Origin: JBBSEX01 sp038239345
Lineage (GTDB): Bacteria > Acidobacteriota > Terriglobia > Bryobacterales > Bryobacteraceae
DNA length: 64,000 nt
Assembly (NCBI GenBank): GCA_038239345.1
Contig: JBBSEX010000024.1
Span: forward strand, 1 to 64,000
Direction of reading: 5' to 3'
Shown: positions 15,997 to 23,031 of the stretch, piece after piece
Position numbering within the stretch: the stretch's first letter is position 1
How the letters are laid out: each line of letters starts with the position of its first letter
Translations under genes and position numbers: made by a program
Notes under the pieces: generated by a model
Seen by the model: only the letters and a program-made list of their open reading frames with translations
Databases searched by the model: none
What the model was told of the DNA's origin: nothing

Positions 15997-16344
15997 TGTC
16001 CTTTCTCGCCGCTGGCGGTGCCGTCACGTTTGCCAGCGACACATCTATCCTCCTCCTGTTCTTAAATCTGTCAAGTGCGTCCCCCGACGCCCCGCCAGCG
16101 GCCTCTTCGACAGGCGACCGGGACCCAACGAGTCGGAAGCAAAAGCACGCCTCCACCATCCCATCCCAACTGCCAAAACTACTCGCATCCGGACCCGAGG
16201 AACGGCTGATGGGCGAAGGTCTTTACCGGCCTTCCGATCTGTCAAGTGGTGTGACAGAGCCGTGTCGAACTGACGCTAAATACTCAAGAAAATTCGATTG
16301 ATGTACCTACTGGCAGCGGAGTTCCCGAAGCCAAGGACTTGGAA
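15997..16344. other. Non-coding divergent region: possible origin and regulatory sites
   Basis: About 350 bp without a credible gene between the divergent rep and 16345 genes. It holds an inverted repeat CGCTGGC/GCCAGCG (16010-16016 and 16032-16038), the 11-mer TCTGTCAAGTG twice (16067-16077, 16238-16248), and a palindrome TCTGTCA/TGACAGA around the second copy. Position upstream of rep suits a rolling-circle origin or oriT plus divergent promoters; that is inference. Confidence 0.45.
16238..16258. promoter_or_regulatory. Palindrome TCTGTCA-N7-TGACAGA
   Basis: Perfect 7-bp arms with a 7-bp spacer, about 87 bp upstream of the gene at 16345. The left arm belongs to an 11-bp direct repeat whose other copy lies at 16067-16077 nearer rep. 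Two related sites flanking a divergent promoter region resemble operators for a dimeric repressor such as one of the island's RHH proteins. Confidence 0.4.
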
Positions 16345-16692
16345 ATGGAACAACAGAAATCAAACAAAACACGAAAGCGTCACGTCGCCACAACGCCGCA
16401 CACGCAAAAGCCCCCGAGCAAAGGAATCGACATGGACGAGTTGCTTGAAGTGCTGATGAACGTCAGCGCCGAAGATCATGTTGTGCTGGAGTGGGCATAT
16501 CTCACGATGGACGAACATCAGATCAAACGTTCACTTGCTGAGGCAAGACGAACTGTAGCCGCAGCCCTTGAACATGACGATGTAGCTCAACTCTTAACCG
16601 AGGCGAGTGTTCGAGCACTCTTCAGGGGCGCTCGATGGGTACGCCTGGAGCAGGCACGGCACCCTGACGGCCCTGCTCGAAAAATACGCTGA
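16345..16692 (+). CDS. Small hypothetical protein overlapping the hsdR remnant
   Basis: A 115-residue protein with no family that I recognise. The start MEQQKSNKTRKRHVATTPHT is basic and probably flexible; the rest is helical and acidic (MDELLEVLMNVSAEDHVVLE, then SLAEARRTVAAALEHDDVAQ). ATG at 16345 follows AAGGA with 7-bp spacing, better supported than an upstream TTG. The last 85 bp overlap the hsdR tail remnant in another frame and read as arginine-rich sequence of chance appearance (ARWVRLEQARHPDGPARKIR), so the C-terminus may have been acquired by rearrangement. Confidence 0.5.
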   Translation: MEQQKSNKTRKRHVATTPHTQKPPSKGIDMDELLEVLMNVSAEDHVVLEWAYLTMDEHQIKRSLAEARRTVAAALEHDDVAQLLTEASVRALFRGARWVRLEQARHPDGPARKIR

Positions 16693-16846
16693 CCACGGCA
16701 CCGATCAGTTTTCCATTCCAGACATCTTGGAAGTACCGCCGATTTCGGACTACGGCAATGTGATGGAGATCGCCAGCTACTTTGGTGGTCCTGAGCAGTT
16801 GAGGACAGCAGTGAACGAGATGCAGCGGATTCTGTACGCTGCATAG
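16607..16846 (+). pseudogene. hsdR: Detached C-terminal tail of HsdR
   Basis: This 79-codon frame matches the end of EcoEI-type HsdR proteins: LTALLEKYADHGTDQFSIPD, then ILEVPPISDYGNVMEIASYF and GGPEQLRTAVNEMQRILYAA. The hsdR body at 7631-9943 lacks exactly this part. The frame starts at a GTG without a ribosome-binding site, and the upstream portion aligns only weakly with DHPEAFFDKYGKEAREI. It lies on the hsdM strand, where an intact hsdR would be expected. It is either a remnant or one half of a gene split by inversion. Whether it is translated is unknown. Confidence 0.7.
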
Positions 16847-16856
16847 GACTGAAAAT

Positions 16857-17603
16857 ATGCCATCACCCAACGAGCAAATCGCTTACCGCCCTCTGCTTCG
16901 ACTGTCTTTGTACGGAGCGGACGAGACGTTGCACTCAATGCTCCAATTCTCTCGGTTCCTATACGAGTTCAACTTGCTCTACGAAGTCTGTCGCTTGGTA
17001 ACCGATCCTCGATACAAAGAATTTCAATTCCCTCAGTACACATTCCATCGCCAAAAAAGCCCCCTCGATCCTCACCATCGGCTCCTGGTAGACCGTATCC
17101 GTCAAGAATCTCCCTGGCAAATTGCAGTTTCAGCCTTGGCTGATCCGCAGATGATTGCGGCGGCAGCAGGTCTACTAACTTGGCTTGGAAAGGGGGTGTT
17201 CATTGGTACAGCGTACAGTTGGCTGCTGGACCAGGAGAAGAAACGTATCGAATTGAAGAAGTCGAAACAAGACCTCCGCAAAGGCGAGGTTGAAATCGAG
17301 AAGAGCAACTTGGAGCTTGAGAAGGTTCGGCACGAAATTGAAACCTTGAAGCTCGGAAATGAAGAGAAGCGTAGAGCGCTGATCGTACCAGAGCCTCCGA
17401 GCATAATCGAGATGCCTTCTCGGATGGCATTAGAAATGGTAGGCGCAGAAGTTGACCCACGAGCGCTACAGAGGAAGCTCGATCAACGAAGGGCGACGAA
17501 GTTTGCGGAGCGATCGGCGCACATTTTGGAAAGTCTTGATTTCAAGAGCGACAAGGTAGAGGCGGAATTTGTAGTACGAACAAAAGACCATGAGATCAGG
17601 TAA
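16857..17603 (+). CDS. Hypothetical membrane-anchored coiled-coil protein in the hsd cluster
   Basis: A 248-residue protein of unknown family. Residues 1-85 form a folded N-terminal region (SMLQFSRFLYEFNLLYEVCR). About 95-120 is a hydrophobic, probably membrane-associated segment (MIAAAAGLLTWLGKGVFIGT). About 122-172 is a charged coiled coil rich in Glu/Lys (RIELKKSKQDLRKGEVEIEK). ATG follows AGGA by 8 bp. Its last codons overlap the ATG at 17590, the apparent original hsdM start, so it was probably translated with hsdM. A membrane/coiled-coil partner is unusual for a type I system; an accessory defence role is only a guess. Confidence 0.65.
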   Translation: MPSPNEQIAYRPLLRLSLYGADETLHSMLQFSRFLYEFNLLYEVCRLVTDPRYKEFQFPQYTFHRQKSPLDPHHRLLVDRIRQESPWQIAVSALADPQMIAAAAGLLTWLGKGVFIGTAYSWLLDQEKKRIELKKSKQDLRKGEVEIEKSNLELEKVRHEIETLKLGNEEKRRALIVPEPPSIIEMPSRMALEMVGAEVDPRALQRKLDQRRATKFAERSAHILESLDFKSDKVEAEFVVRTKDHEIR

Positions 17604-17663
17604 GCAACAACCACTCACAACGGCCCAACAGCTTGGGAGCCTCATCAATCCGCACGAGACACT

Positions 17664-19142
17664 ATGCAGAAAGACAAGGGGTTGAACGGAGACCTCGACC
17701 GGCTCCCAATGCTGACGTGGATCATGTTCTTGAAGTTTCTGGACGATCTCGAACAAATCCACGAGCAGAAGGCCAAGGTCGCCGGAAAACCGCACAAGCC
17801 TATCATTCAGCCACCCTACCGATGGCGGGATTGGGCAGCGAAAGAAGACGGCATCACCGGCGACGATCTGATCCGATTCATCAACCAGCAGGAAGCGACA
17901 CGCCCGGATGGAACGAAAGGCATGGGGCTGTTCGAGTACCTGCGCCAGCTTCGGGGCATCAATGGCGGCAAGGATCAGCGGGATGTGATCGCCAATATTT
18001 TCCGTGGCGTCAACAATCGCATGACCAGCGGATTTCTGTTGCGGGAGGTCATCAACAAGGTCAACGGAATCCATTTCAGTTCATCCGAAGAAATTCATAC
18101 TCTCAGTCATTTGTACGAGTCGATGCTGAAGGAGATGAGAGACGCCGCTGGCGATTCCGGCGAGTTCTACACGCCACGAGCCGTCGTTCGCTTTATGGTT
18201 GAGGTTCTGAATCCTCGACTCGGAGAGGCGACGTGGGACCCCGCTTGCGGAACTGGTGGATTCCTGGTTGAATCGTTTTCCCATCTGAGCAAGCAAGCTA
18301 AGACCGTTCGGGACCGGCAGATTCTCCAAACGGAAAGCATCATCGGCGGCGAAGCGAAGCCACTGCCGTATTTGCTTGCTCAAATGAACCTATTGCTTCA
18401 TGGAATCGAAGCACCGAATCTAACTCCGACGAATAGCTTGGCCGTGCCACTCCGAGAGATTGGCGACCGGGACCGGGTGGATGTGATCGTGACGAATCCT
18501 CCGTTCGGCGGCGAGGAGGAGAAGGGCATCCAGAGCAACTTCCCCGACGACAAGCAAACGTCCGAAACGGCTCTGTTGTTCCTGATGCTCATCATGCGAA
18601 AGTTGCGACGAGCACCGAAGCCGGGACGGGCCGGTGTGGTCGTGCCAAACGGAACTCTCTTCGGTGACGGTGTGTGCGCCCGGATCAAGGAAGAGTTGCT
18701 GAAGGACTTCAATCTTCACACCATCGTGCGCTTGCCCAACGGCGTGTTCGCTCCCTACACAAGCATTCCCACGAATCTGCTCTTCTTTGATCGCACCGGC
18801 CCAACCAAGGAAATCTGGTACTACGAACAACCGTTACCGGAAGGACGCAAGAATTACACCAAGACACAGCCGATTCAGTTTGAAGAATTCGCAGACTGCA
18901 TCGCATGGTGGAAGGATCGCAGCGAGAATGATCGGGCGTGGAGGGTGCCGGTCGCTTCGGTGCTCAAATACGACGACGAGAATCGCTTGGGCTCAGTCAA
19001 TCTTGATGTGAAGAACCAGAAGGGCACGGTCGATTTCGAGCACCTGCCACCAGCGCAATTGGTGGATGACATCATCGCTAAAGAGCGGAAGATTTTGGAG
19101 ATTCTTGGGGAGATCAAATCGTCCTTAGGGGCCGCTCTATGA
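17664..19142 (+). CDS. hsdM: Type I DNA methyltransferase HsdM, N-terminus lost by frameshift
   Basis: N6-adenine methyltransferase subunit of the type I complex (492 residues from the ATG at 17664). It has the HsdM helical N-domain (DKGLNGDLDRLPMLTWIMFL), SAM motif WDPACGTGGFLVES and catalytic motif VTNPPFGG. The family N-terminus is encoded upstream from ATG 17590 (residues QPLTTAQQLGSLI) but in another frame; adding one A near 17649 (ATCAATCC to ATCAAATCC) joins them as LIKSARDTMQKDKG. The current start therefore loses about 25 residues. This may be a real inactivating mutation, a phase state or a consensus error. It overlaps hsdS by 4 bp. Confidence 0.9.
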   Translation: MQKDKGLNGDLDRLPMLTWIMFLKFLDDLEQIHEQKAKVAGKPHKPIIQPPYRWRDWAAKEDGITGDDLIRFINQQEATRPDGTKGMGLFEYLRQLRGINGGKDQRDVIANIFRGVNNRMTSGFLLREVINKVNGIHFSSSEEIHTLSHLYESMLKEMRDAAGDSGEFYTPRAVVRFMVEVLNPRLGEATWDPACGTGGFLVESFSHLSKQAKTVRDRQILQTESIIGGEAKPLPYLLAQMNLLLHGIEAPNLTPTNSLAVPLREIGDRDRVDVIVTNPPFGGEEEKGIQSNFPDDKQTSETALLFLMLIMRKLRRAPKPGRAGVVVPNGTLFGDGVCARIKEELLKDFNLHTIVRLPNGVFAPYTSIPTNLLFFDRTGPTKEIWYYEQPLPEGRKNYTKTQPIQFEEFADCIAWWKDRSENDRAWRVPVASVLKYDDENRLGSVNLDVKNQKGTVDFEHLPPAQLVDDIIAKERKILEILGEIKSSLGAAL

Positions 19143-20320
19143 GGCCATGGCCGGTCGTCCCGCTCGGAGGCCTACTGACGAAATCAGAAGAATGGGTGAA
19201 ATTAGATCCACTCGCAACAATTACCCAGGTTCGAGTTCAGTGGTGGGGCCAAGGCGCTGTAGTGAGAAAAACAGCCACTGCTGCGGAGTTAGGTTCCGAT
19301 AAGTGGCTTTCGATTCGTTGGAATCAGTTCCTCATCTCACGCATTGACGCCCGAAAGGGGGCTGCGGGGATCGTGCCTCGTAACTTGCATGGTGCCTTCG
19401 TCAGTAACGATTTTCCTGCCTTCAATATCGACACCGAAAGACTTGAGCCACAGTTTCTCGATTGGTACTCAAAGACCGCACGTTTCGTGGAAGACTGTAA
19501 TTCCGCCAGCGAAGGGACCACTAACAGGGTTAGGTTGAAAGAGGATCGCTTCTCTGCGATGCGTGTGCCGCTTCCGCCGCTTGAAGAGCAGCGGCGGATT
19601 GTGGGTCGTATAGAAGCTCTGAACGAGAAAATTAAGAACACCCGCCAGATTTCAGGGCAGCTTGAAGAGGCCAGAAGAAAACTGTGGATGGTCCTCGCAC
19701 GGGAATGTCTCATTCGTATCGGGGCCGCTCATCCAACGCCGCTCAAAGAATTGGTCACGCTGATAGGTGGTGGCACTCCGTCCAAAGGAAACCCGGAGTT
19801 CTGGCAAGGGAAGTTCCCGTGGGTCAGCCCGAAAGACATGAAGCGTCGCACGATTCGAGATTCGGCGGATCACATCTCCGACTCAGCCATCAATGGTTCA
19901 GCGGCGAAGCTGATTGAGCCTGGAGCAGTTCTCATCGTCGTTCGTGGGATGATCCTCGCTCATACGGTTCCATCCGCAGTGTTGGCCGTTCCAGCCACCA
20001 TCAATCAAGATATGAAGGCATTGGTGCCACGGTCGGGACTATCCCCGGAATTTCTGTCAATGTACCTGTGGGCTTTCAATACCGAATTGCTGGCCCTAGT
20101 TGAACGGTCCACGCATGACACCCGGAAGCTCGAAACAAAGAATCTCCTGGGTTTTCCAGTGGTTGTTCCGCCACCTGACGTGCAAGAAGCAGTCTGCAAT
20201 AAACTGCGCCAACTCGAAGATCAGGTGAATCAGATCGCCGGTCATCGGCGAGCGGCGATGAGGGAAATCGAAGCACTGATGCCGTCGATCTTAAATCAAG
20301 CCTTTTCCGGCCAACTCTGA
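19139..20320 (+). CDS. hsdS: Type I specificity subunit HsdS
   Basis: DNA-recognition subunit that directs HsdM and HsdR to a bipartite target. The 393 residues contain two target-recognition domains (about 1-145 and 200-345), each followed by a conserved spacer helix: VPLPPLEEQRRIVGRIEALN and VVVPPPDVQEAVCNKLRQLE. The second domain shows the usual LVTLIGGGTPSKGNPEFWQG opening. Length is typical. The ATG overlaps the hsdM stop (ATGA). The sequence recognised cannot be predicted by eye. The mrr-like gene follows 10 bp later. Confidence 0.92.
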   Translation: MRPWPVVPLGGLLTKSEEWVKLDPLATITQVRVQWWGQGAVVRKTATAAELGSDKWLSIRWNQFLISRIDARKGAAGIVPRNLHGAFVSNDFPAFNIDTERLEPQFLDWYSKTARFVEDCNSASEGTTNRVRLKEDRFSAMRVPLPPLEEQRRIVGRIEALNEKIKNTRQISGQLEEARRKLWMVLARECLIRIGAAHPTPLKELVTLIGGGTPSKGNPEFWQGKFPWVSPKDMKRRTIRDSADHISDSAINGSAAKLIEPGAVLIVVRGMILAHTVPSAVLAVPATINQDMKALVPRSGLSPEFLSMYLWAFNTELLALVERSTHDTRKLETKNLLGFPVVVPPPDVQEAVCNKLRQLEDQVNQIAGHRRAAMREIEALMPSILNQAFSGQL

Positions 20321-20330
20321 GGATCACCAG

Positions 20331-21245
20331 ATGCCAATTCCTGATTACCAATCGCTGATGCTGCCGGTCCTGCGACTCGTTGGAGATCGCCAGGAACATC
20401 CAGTGGCGCAGTTGCGAAGTCAAATCGCCGAGCAACTGAAATTAACGGAAGAGGAGTTGTCGCAGCGCTTGGCAAGCGACTCGCAATCGGTATTTGCAAG
20501 TCGGGTCGCCTGGGCTGTTCAGTACCTCAAACAAGCAGGCGTGCTTCTCGGCATCCGTCGTGGTGTGTACCAAATCACGGATAGAGGACTGTCGCTCTTG
20601 ACCGGCAAGCCCTCCGAAATAACTGTGAAGACGTTGCGCCAGTTTCCCGAGTTCGCAGAGTTCGAGGGCAAAGGTTCGGTGTCCGGGCCGACGAATGAAT
20701 CGGTGGCAACGTTAAGCGAAAGTAAATCCACGCCCGAAGAATCGCTGGAGAACAGCTATCAAGTTCTCCGTGATGCGCTGGCCCATGATGTGTTGGAGGC
20801 GATCAAGAACGGGACTCCTGCCGCCTTTGAGCAGATCGTGGTGGACCTGCTGGTGGCGATGGGATACGGCGGCTCCGTCGAAGATGCCGGTAGGGTCGTC
20901 GGCAAATCCGGCGACGGCGGCATCGACGGCATCATCAAGCAAGACAAATTGGGACTGGATGCGATCTACGTTCAGGCGAAACGGTGGGGCAATGTTGTCG
21001 GTAGCCCGGAGGTCATGAAATTCTCAGGCAGTCTCACGAAAAAGCACGCCAACCGAGGCGTCTTCATCACAACCTCGTCGTTCACCAAAGATGCCACGGA
21101 ATTCGTGGAGGAGATGCCTCAGAAGATTGTACTGATCGACGGGAAGCAACTCGCTTCTCTGATGATCGAGCACGACGTTGGCGTGTCGCCGACGAGGACG
21201 TACACCCTGAAGCGGCTGGATCAGGACTACTTCGACAACTTGTAG
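20331..21245 (+). CDS. mrr: Mrr-like restriction endonuclease
   Basis: Type IV-style nuclease expected to cut modified DNA. The 304 residues have the N-terminal winged-helix Mrr_N domain (about 5-90: MLPVLRLVGDRQEHPVAQLR through VYQITDRGLSLL) and a C-terminal PD-(D/E)xK Mrr_cat domain (about 160-290) with GDGGIDGIIKQDKLGLDAIY leading into VQAKRW, where Asp and the QxK motif are catalytic. RGVFITTSSFTKDATEFVEE and IVLIDGKQLASLM are family hallmarks. It directly follows hsdS. Having a modification-dependent nuclease beside modification genes implies it tolerates the island's own marks. Confidence 0.9.
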   Translation: MPIPDYQSLMLPVLRLVGDRQEHPVAQLRSQIAEQLKLTEEELSQRLASDSQSVFASRVAWAVQYLKQAGVLLGIRRGVYQITDRGLSLLTGKPSEITVKTLRQFPEFAEFEGKGSVSGPTNESVATLSESKSTPEESLENSYQVLRDALAHDVLEAIKNGTPAAFEQIVVDLLVAMGYGGSVEDAGRVVGKSGDGGIDGIIKQDKLGLDAIYVQAKRWGNVVGSPEVMKFSGSLTKKHANRGVFITTSSFTKDATEFVEEMPQKIVLIDGKQLASLMIEHDVGVSPTRTYTLKRLDQDYFDNL

Positions 21246-21267
21246 GGCCGAGTGCGAATCGGTTTGG

Positions 21268-21675
21268 TCAACCGGCCCGACCGGCTACAGAAATCGCTTT
21301 CAACATCATGTTCTTCATCTCTTCAGGGCCGACGAGCGCTTTGAGAAACATGCAGAACTGCATCGGGCGGAATTTGAGGAGATCGATCACCTTGGCGCAA
21401 TCTTCCGGGCTGAGCGTGTCCCGGTCAGCGATCACTGGCTCAGTGTCAAAATCGGCGAAGCCCCACTTGAGCGCCGAGGCCACTCGCCACACGTACCGTT
21501 TCTCCAGCGGCAGTTTCGACAGAGCCTCCAGATGCGGCTGAATATCAGCGCCTTGCATGGAGGCCATGATGAATTCGAGATACGGCTCCATGTCGGGCGA
21601 ACTTGCGAGTTCGCTGGCTCCCTCCTCTTGCCGAAGCTCGTTGATTGGGATTCGTTTGGGCTTCTCGTCGCTCAT
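21268..21675 (-). CDS. Hypothetical protein, 135 residues
   Basis: An acidic helical protein of unknown family (MSDEKPKRIPINELRQEEGA; later LEALSKLPLEKRYVWRVASA and FCMFLKALVGPEEMKNMMLK). The start at 21675 is favoured because AGGAGG lies 9 bp upstream; the frame is open for another 107 codons but that part shadows the opposite gene. It is convergent with mrr and divergent from the HEPN-like gene at 21778. It could be a partner of the latter, but nothing in the sequence proves it. Confidence 0.62.
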   Translation of the reverse strand: MSDEKPKRIPINELRQEEGASELASSPDMEPYLEFIMASMQGADIQPHLEALSKLPLEKRYVWRVASALKWGFADFDTEPVIADRDTLSPEDCAKVIDLLKFRPMQFCMFLKALVGPEEMKNMMLKAISVAGRAG

Positions 21676-21777
21676 TTTGTTCCGCCTCCTCGTGTAACGC
21701 TCAGTGTATCGAACGGCCCCAGCGATAGAATGGCGGATGGTGGCAGAAATTATTGAGGCTGTGCCCGACACGATACG

Positions 21778-22413
21778 ATGAGTGAACCCTACGAGTACGA
21801 AGAACAGCAGGCATACGAGGATTTTGTCAATCAAATCCTCAAGGAGCACGGCGACGAGCTTTTTGACGAGCATTACCAGGAGGCTGTTCAGCAGTTCACC
21901 GACGAACGATTGAAATCGTACTACCTGAAGAATCCGGCGATGGCAAGACCGGCCATCGAAATGTTCGATGAAGCGGTCGCCCTGAAGCAAGGTCATCCGA
22001 AGGCTGCTTTTCTATTTTTCATGATCGCTGCTGAGATCACGGTCAATCAGTTGTTAGTACGCCCCATCGTCAATGGACTTGTCCACAACGAGGCCGTCGC
22101 AGATATGGTCGTTAAGCTCACACCCTACACCGGCTCTGAGAACTTCAAGGACCTGCTCTTCGACATCCTCAGCAAACTCGTCGGCATCGACATGACCAAG
22201 CACCGACGAGACGGATCGAAGCTCTCGTTGTGGAATGAATGGAGGGGGCTTCAGAAGGAACGAAACTTCTTAGTTCACGGCGGGGCCGACCCGTCAGCCG
22301 AGGGTCTAAAACTGGCGGAAGGAGTCGCCTTGGAACTTCTTCGTGTGCTGTATCCGAGGGTTCTGGAGAAGCTCGGGCTGAAAGTGAACGGGTACTTGTT
22401 GATTGAGGGGTAG
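21778..22413 (+). CDS. HEPN-like protein with Rx4H motif
   Basis: A 211-residue helical protein. The segment GLQKERNFLVHGG holds Arg162-Asn163 and His167 in the Rx4H arrangement that defines the RNase site of HEPN-domain proteins, which are common toxins and defence effectors. A preceding helix has AAFLFFMIAAEITVNQLLVR (76-95), consistent with the HEPN fold. The N-terminal 60 residues are very acidic. It is the last gene before attR. A role as an RNA-cleaving defence effector is inferred; a non-catalytic HEPN is also possible. Confidence 0.6.
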   Translation: MSEPYEYEEQQAYEDFVNQILKEHGDELFDEHYQEAVQQFTDERLKSYYLKNPAMARPAIEMFDEAVALKQGHPKAAFLFFMIAAEITVNQLLVRPIVNGLVHNEAVADMVVKLTPYTGSENFKDLLFDILSKLVGIDMTKHRRDGSKLSLWNEWRGLQKERNFLVHGGADPSAEGLKLAEGVALELLRVLYPRVLEKLGLKVNGYLLIEG

Positions 22414-22528
22414 GGCTGGCCGGTATCTTCCGTGACATGTGTTCAAGATGATTCCCACTGTCGAACGAAGCTCCCTCTGCGGGTCAAAAACGCACTGCGA
22501 CCCGGTGACCAGCAGCCAAACTTTCTTC

Positions 22529-22569
22529 TGGTAGGATTGCTGGTAGAATCATTGTTGGGTTGGTAGGAG
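22529..22569 (+). repeat. Three TGGTAGRA-type repeats, right end of island
   Basis: TGGTAGGAT (22529-22537), TGGTAGAATC (22541-22550) and TGGTAGGAG (22561-22569). The pair with a GC before the second copy mirrors the left-end pair at 6142-6162. Candidate integrase arm sites. Confidence 0.5.
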
Positions 22570-22658
22570 TGGCTGAATTTCCGAAGAGCGGGGCCTGTAC
22601 CGTGTTGAAAACACAGGTCATGAATTTGATGGACGGCCGAATCCCTCTTCCTCCGCCA
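22562..22658 (+). pseudogene. Degenerate tRNA-Ser-like sequence at attR
   Basis: The sequence up to CCA at 22658 resembles a serine tRNA: a D-arm-like GTGGCTGAATTTCCGAAG, an anticodon-like TGTTGAAAACA with the same TTGAAAA loop as the intact tRNA-Ser, and an identical acceptor 3' strand. The acceptor stem has mismatches, the anticodon stem seems to carry about five extra bases (CCTG-TACCG-TG), and the T-arm is broken (GGCCGAATCCC). It is unlikely to work as a tRNA. It may be a decayed tRNA copy carried at the end of the element or left by an earlier insertion. Confidence 0.5.
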
Positions 22659-22659
22659 G
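22638..22659. repeat. attR core: second copy of the 22-bp repeat
   Basis: Identical to 6057-6078 and in the same orientation. It marks the right boundary of the island, giving an element of about 16.6 kb. Confidence 0.9.
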
Positions 22660-23031
22660 TTAGTTTTTTATTTCAATAGCCTACGCGGATCGATGCCGCC
22701 TTTGCCCGGAAGTGCCCTCTGCCTTGTTGACGAGCGCCTAATCGGACCTTTCCGGCTCTCCTGTTTTCCGTGGATAATCCTCACGGCAAACTTCCGAGAA
22801 GTTGAGTGTCGGAGCACTTGTAGCAAAGTCAACGGTTTGCGCATTACACGTCAGCAGGGCTGCGAATAATCCCAATATCCGCCCAGCGAGATACACCCCA
22901 CAGGAGGGATGCTATCAACAACCAATAAGCGCCAACGTCAATACAGCGATCTAGAAAGTATGGACAGACAATACACCGCGTGTTACCTACCGCGATTCCG
23001 GCACAGGTTTTGAGCCGACGAAGATTATCAG

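Larger units (their letters stand above)
22414..23031. other. Intergenic stretch spanning the right end of the island
   Basis: No protein gene is supported. It contains the TGGTAG repeats (22529-22569), a degenerate tRNA-Ser-like sequence (22562-22658) and the attR repeat. Beyond attR, 22660-23031 is chromosomal or older accessory DNA in which I see no gene or structured RNA. Confidence 0.6.

Noticed and set aside
16285..16295. GATTGATGTA also found in the left-end inverted repeat
   Set aside because: A single 10-mer match without symmetry; chance occurrence is likely.
17633..18202. 189-codon frame within hsdM
   Set aside because: Reads arginine-rich noise in an alternative frame of the conserved HsdM domain.
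21676..21996. N-terminal extension of the 135-aa gene
   Set aside because: Overlaps the HEPN-like gene on the other strand; the ATG at 21675 has AGGAGG.
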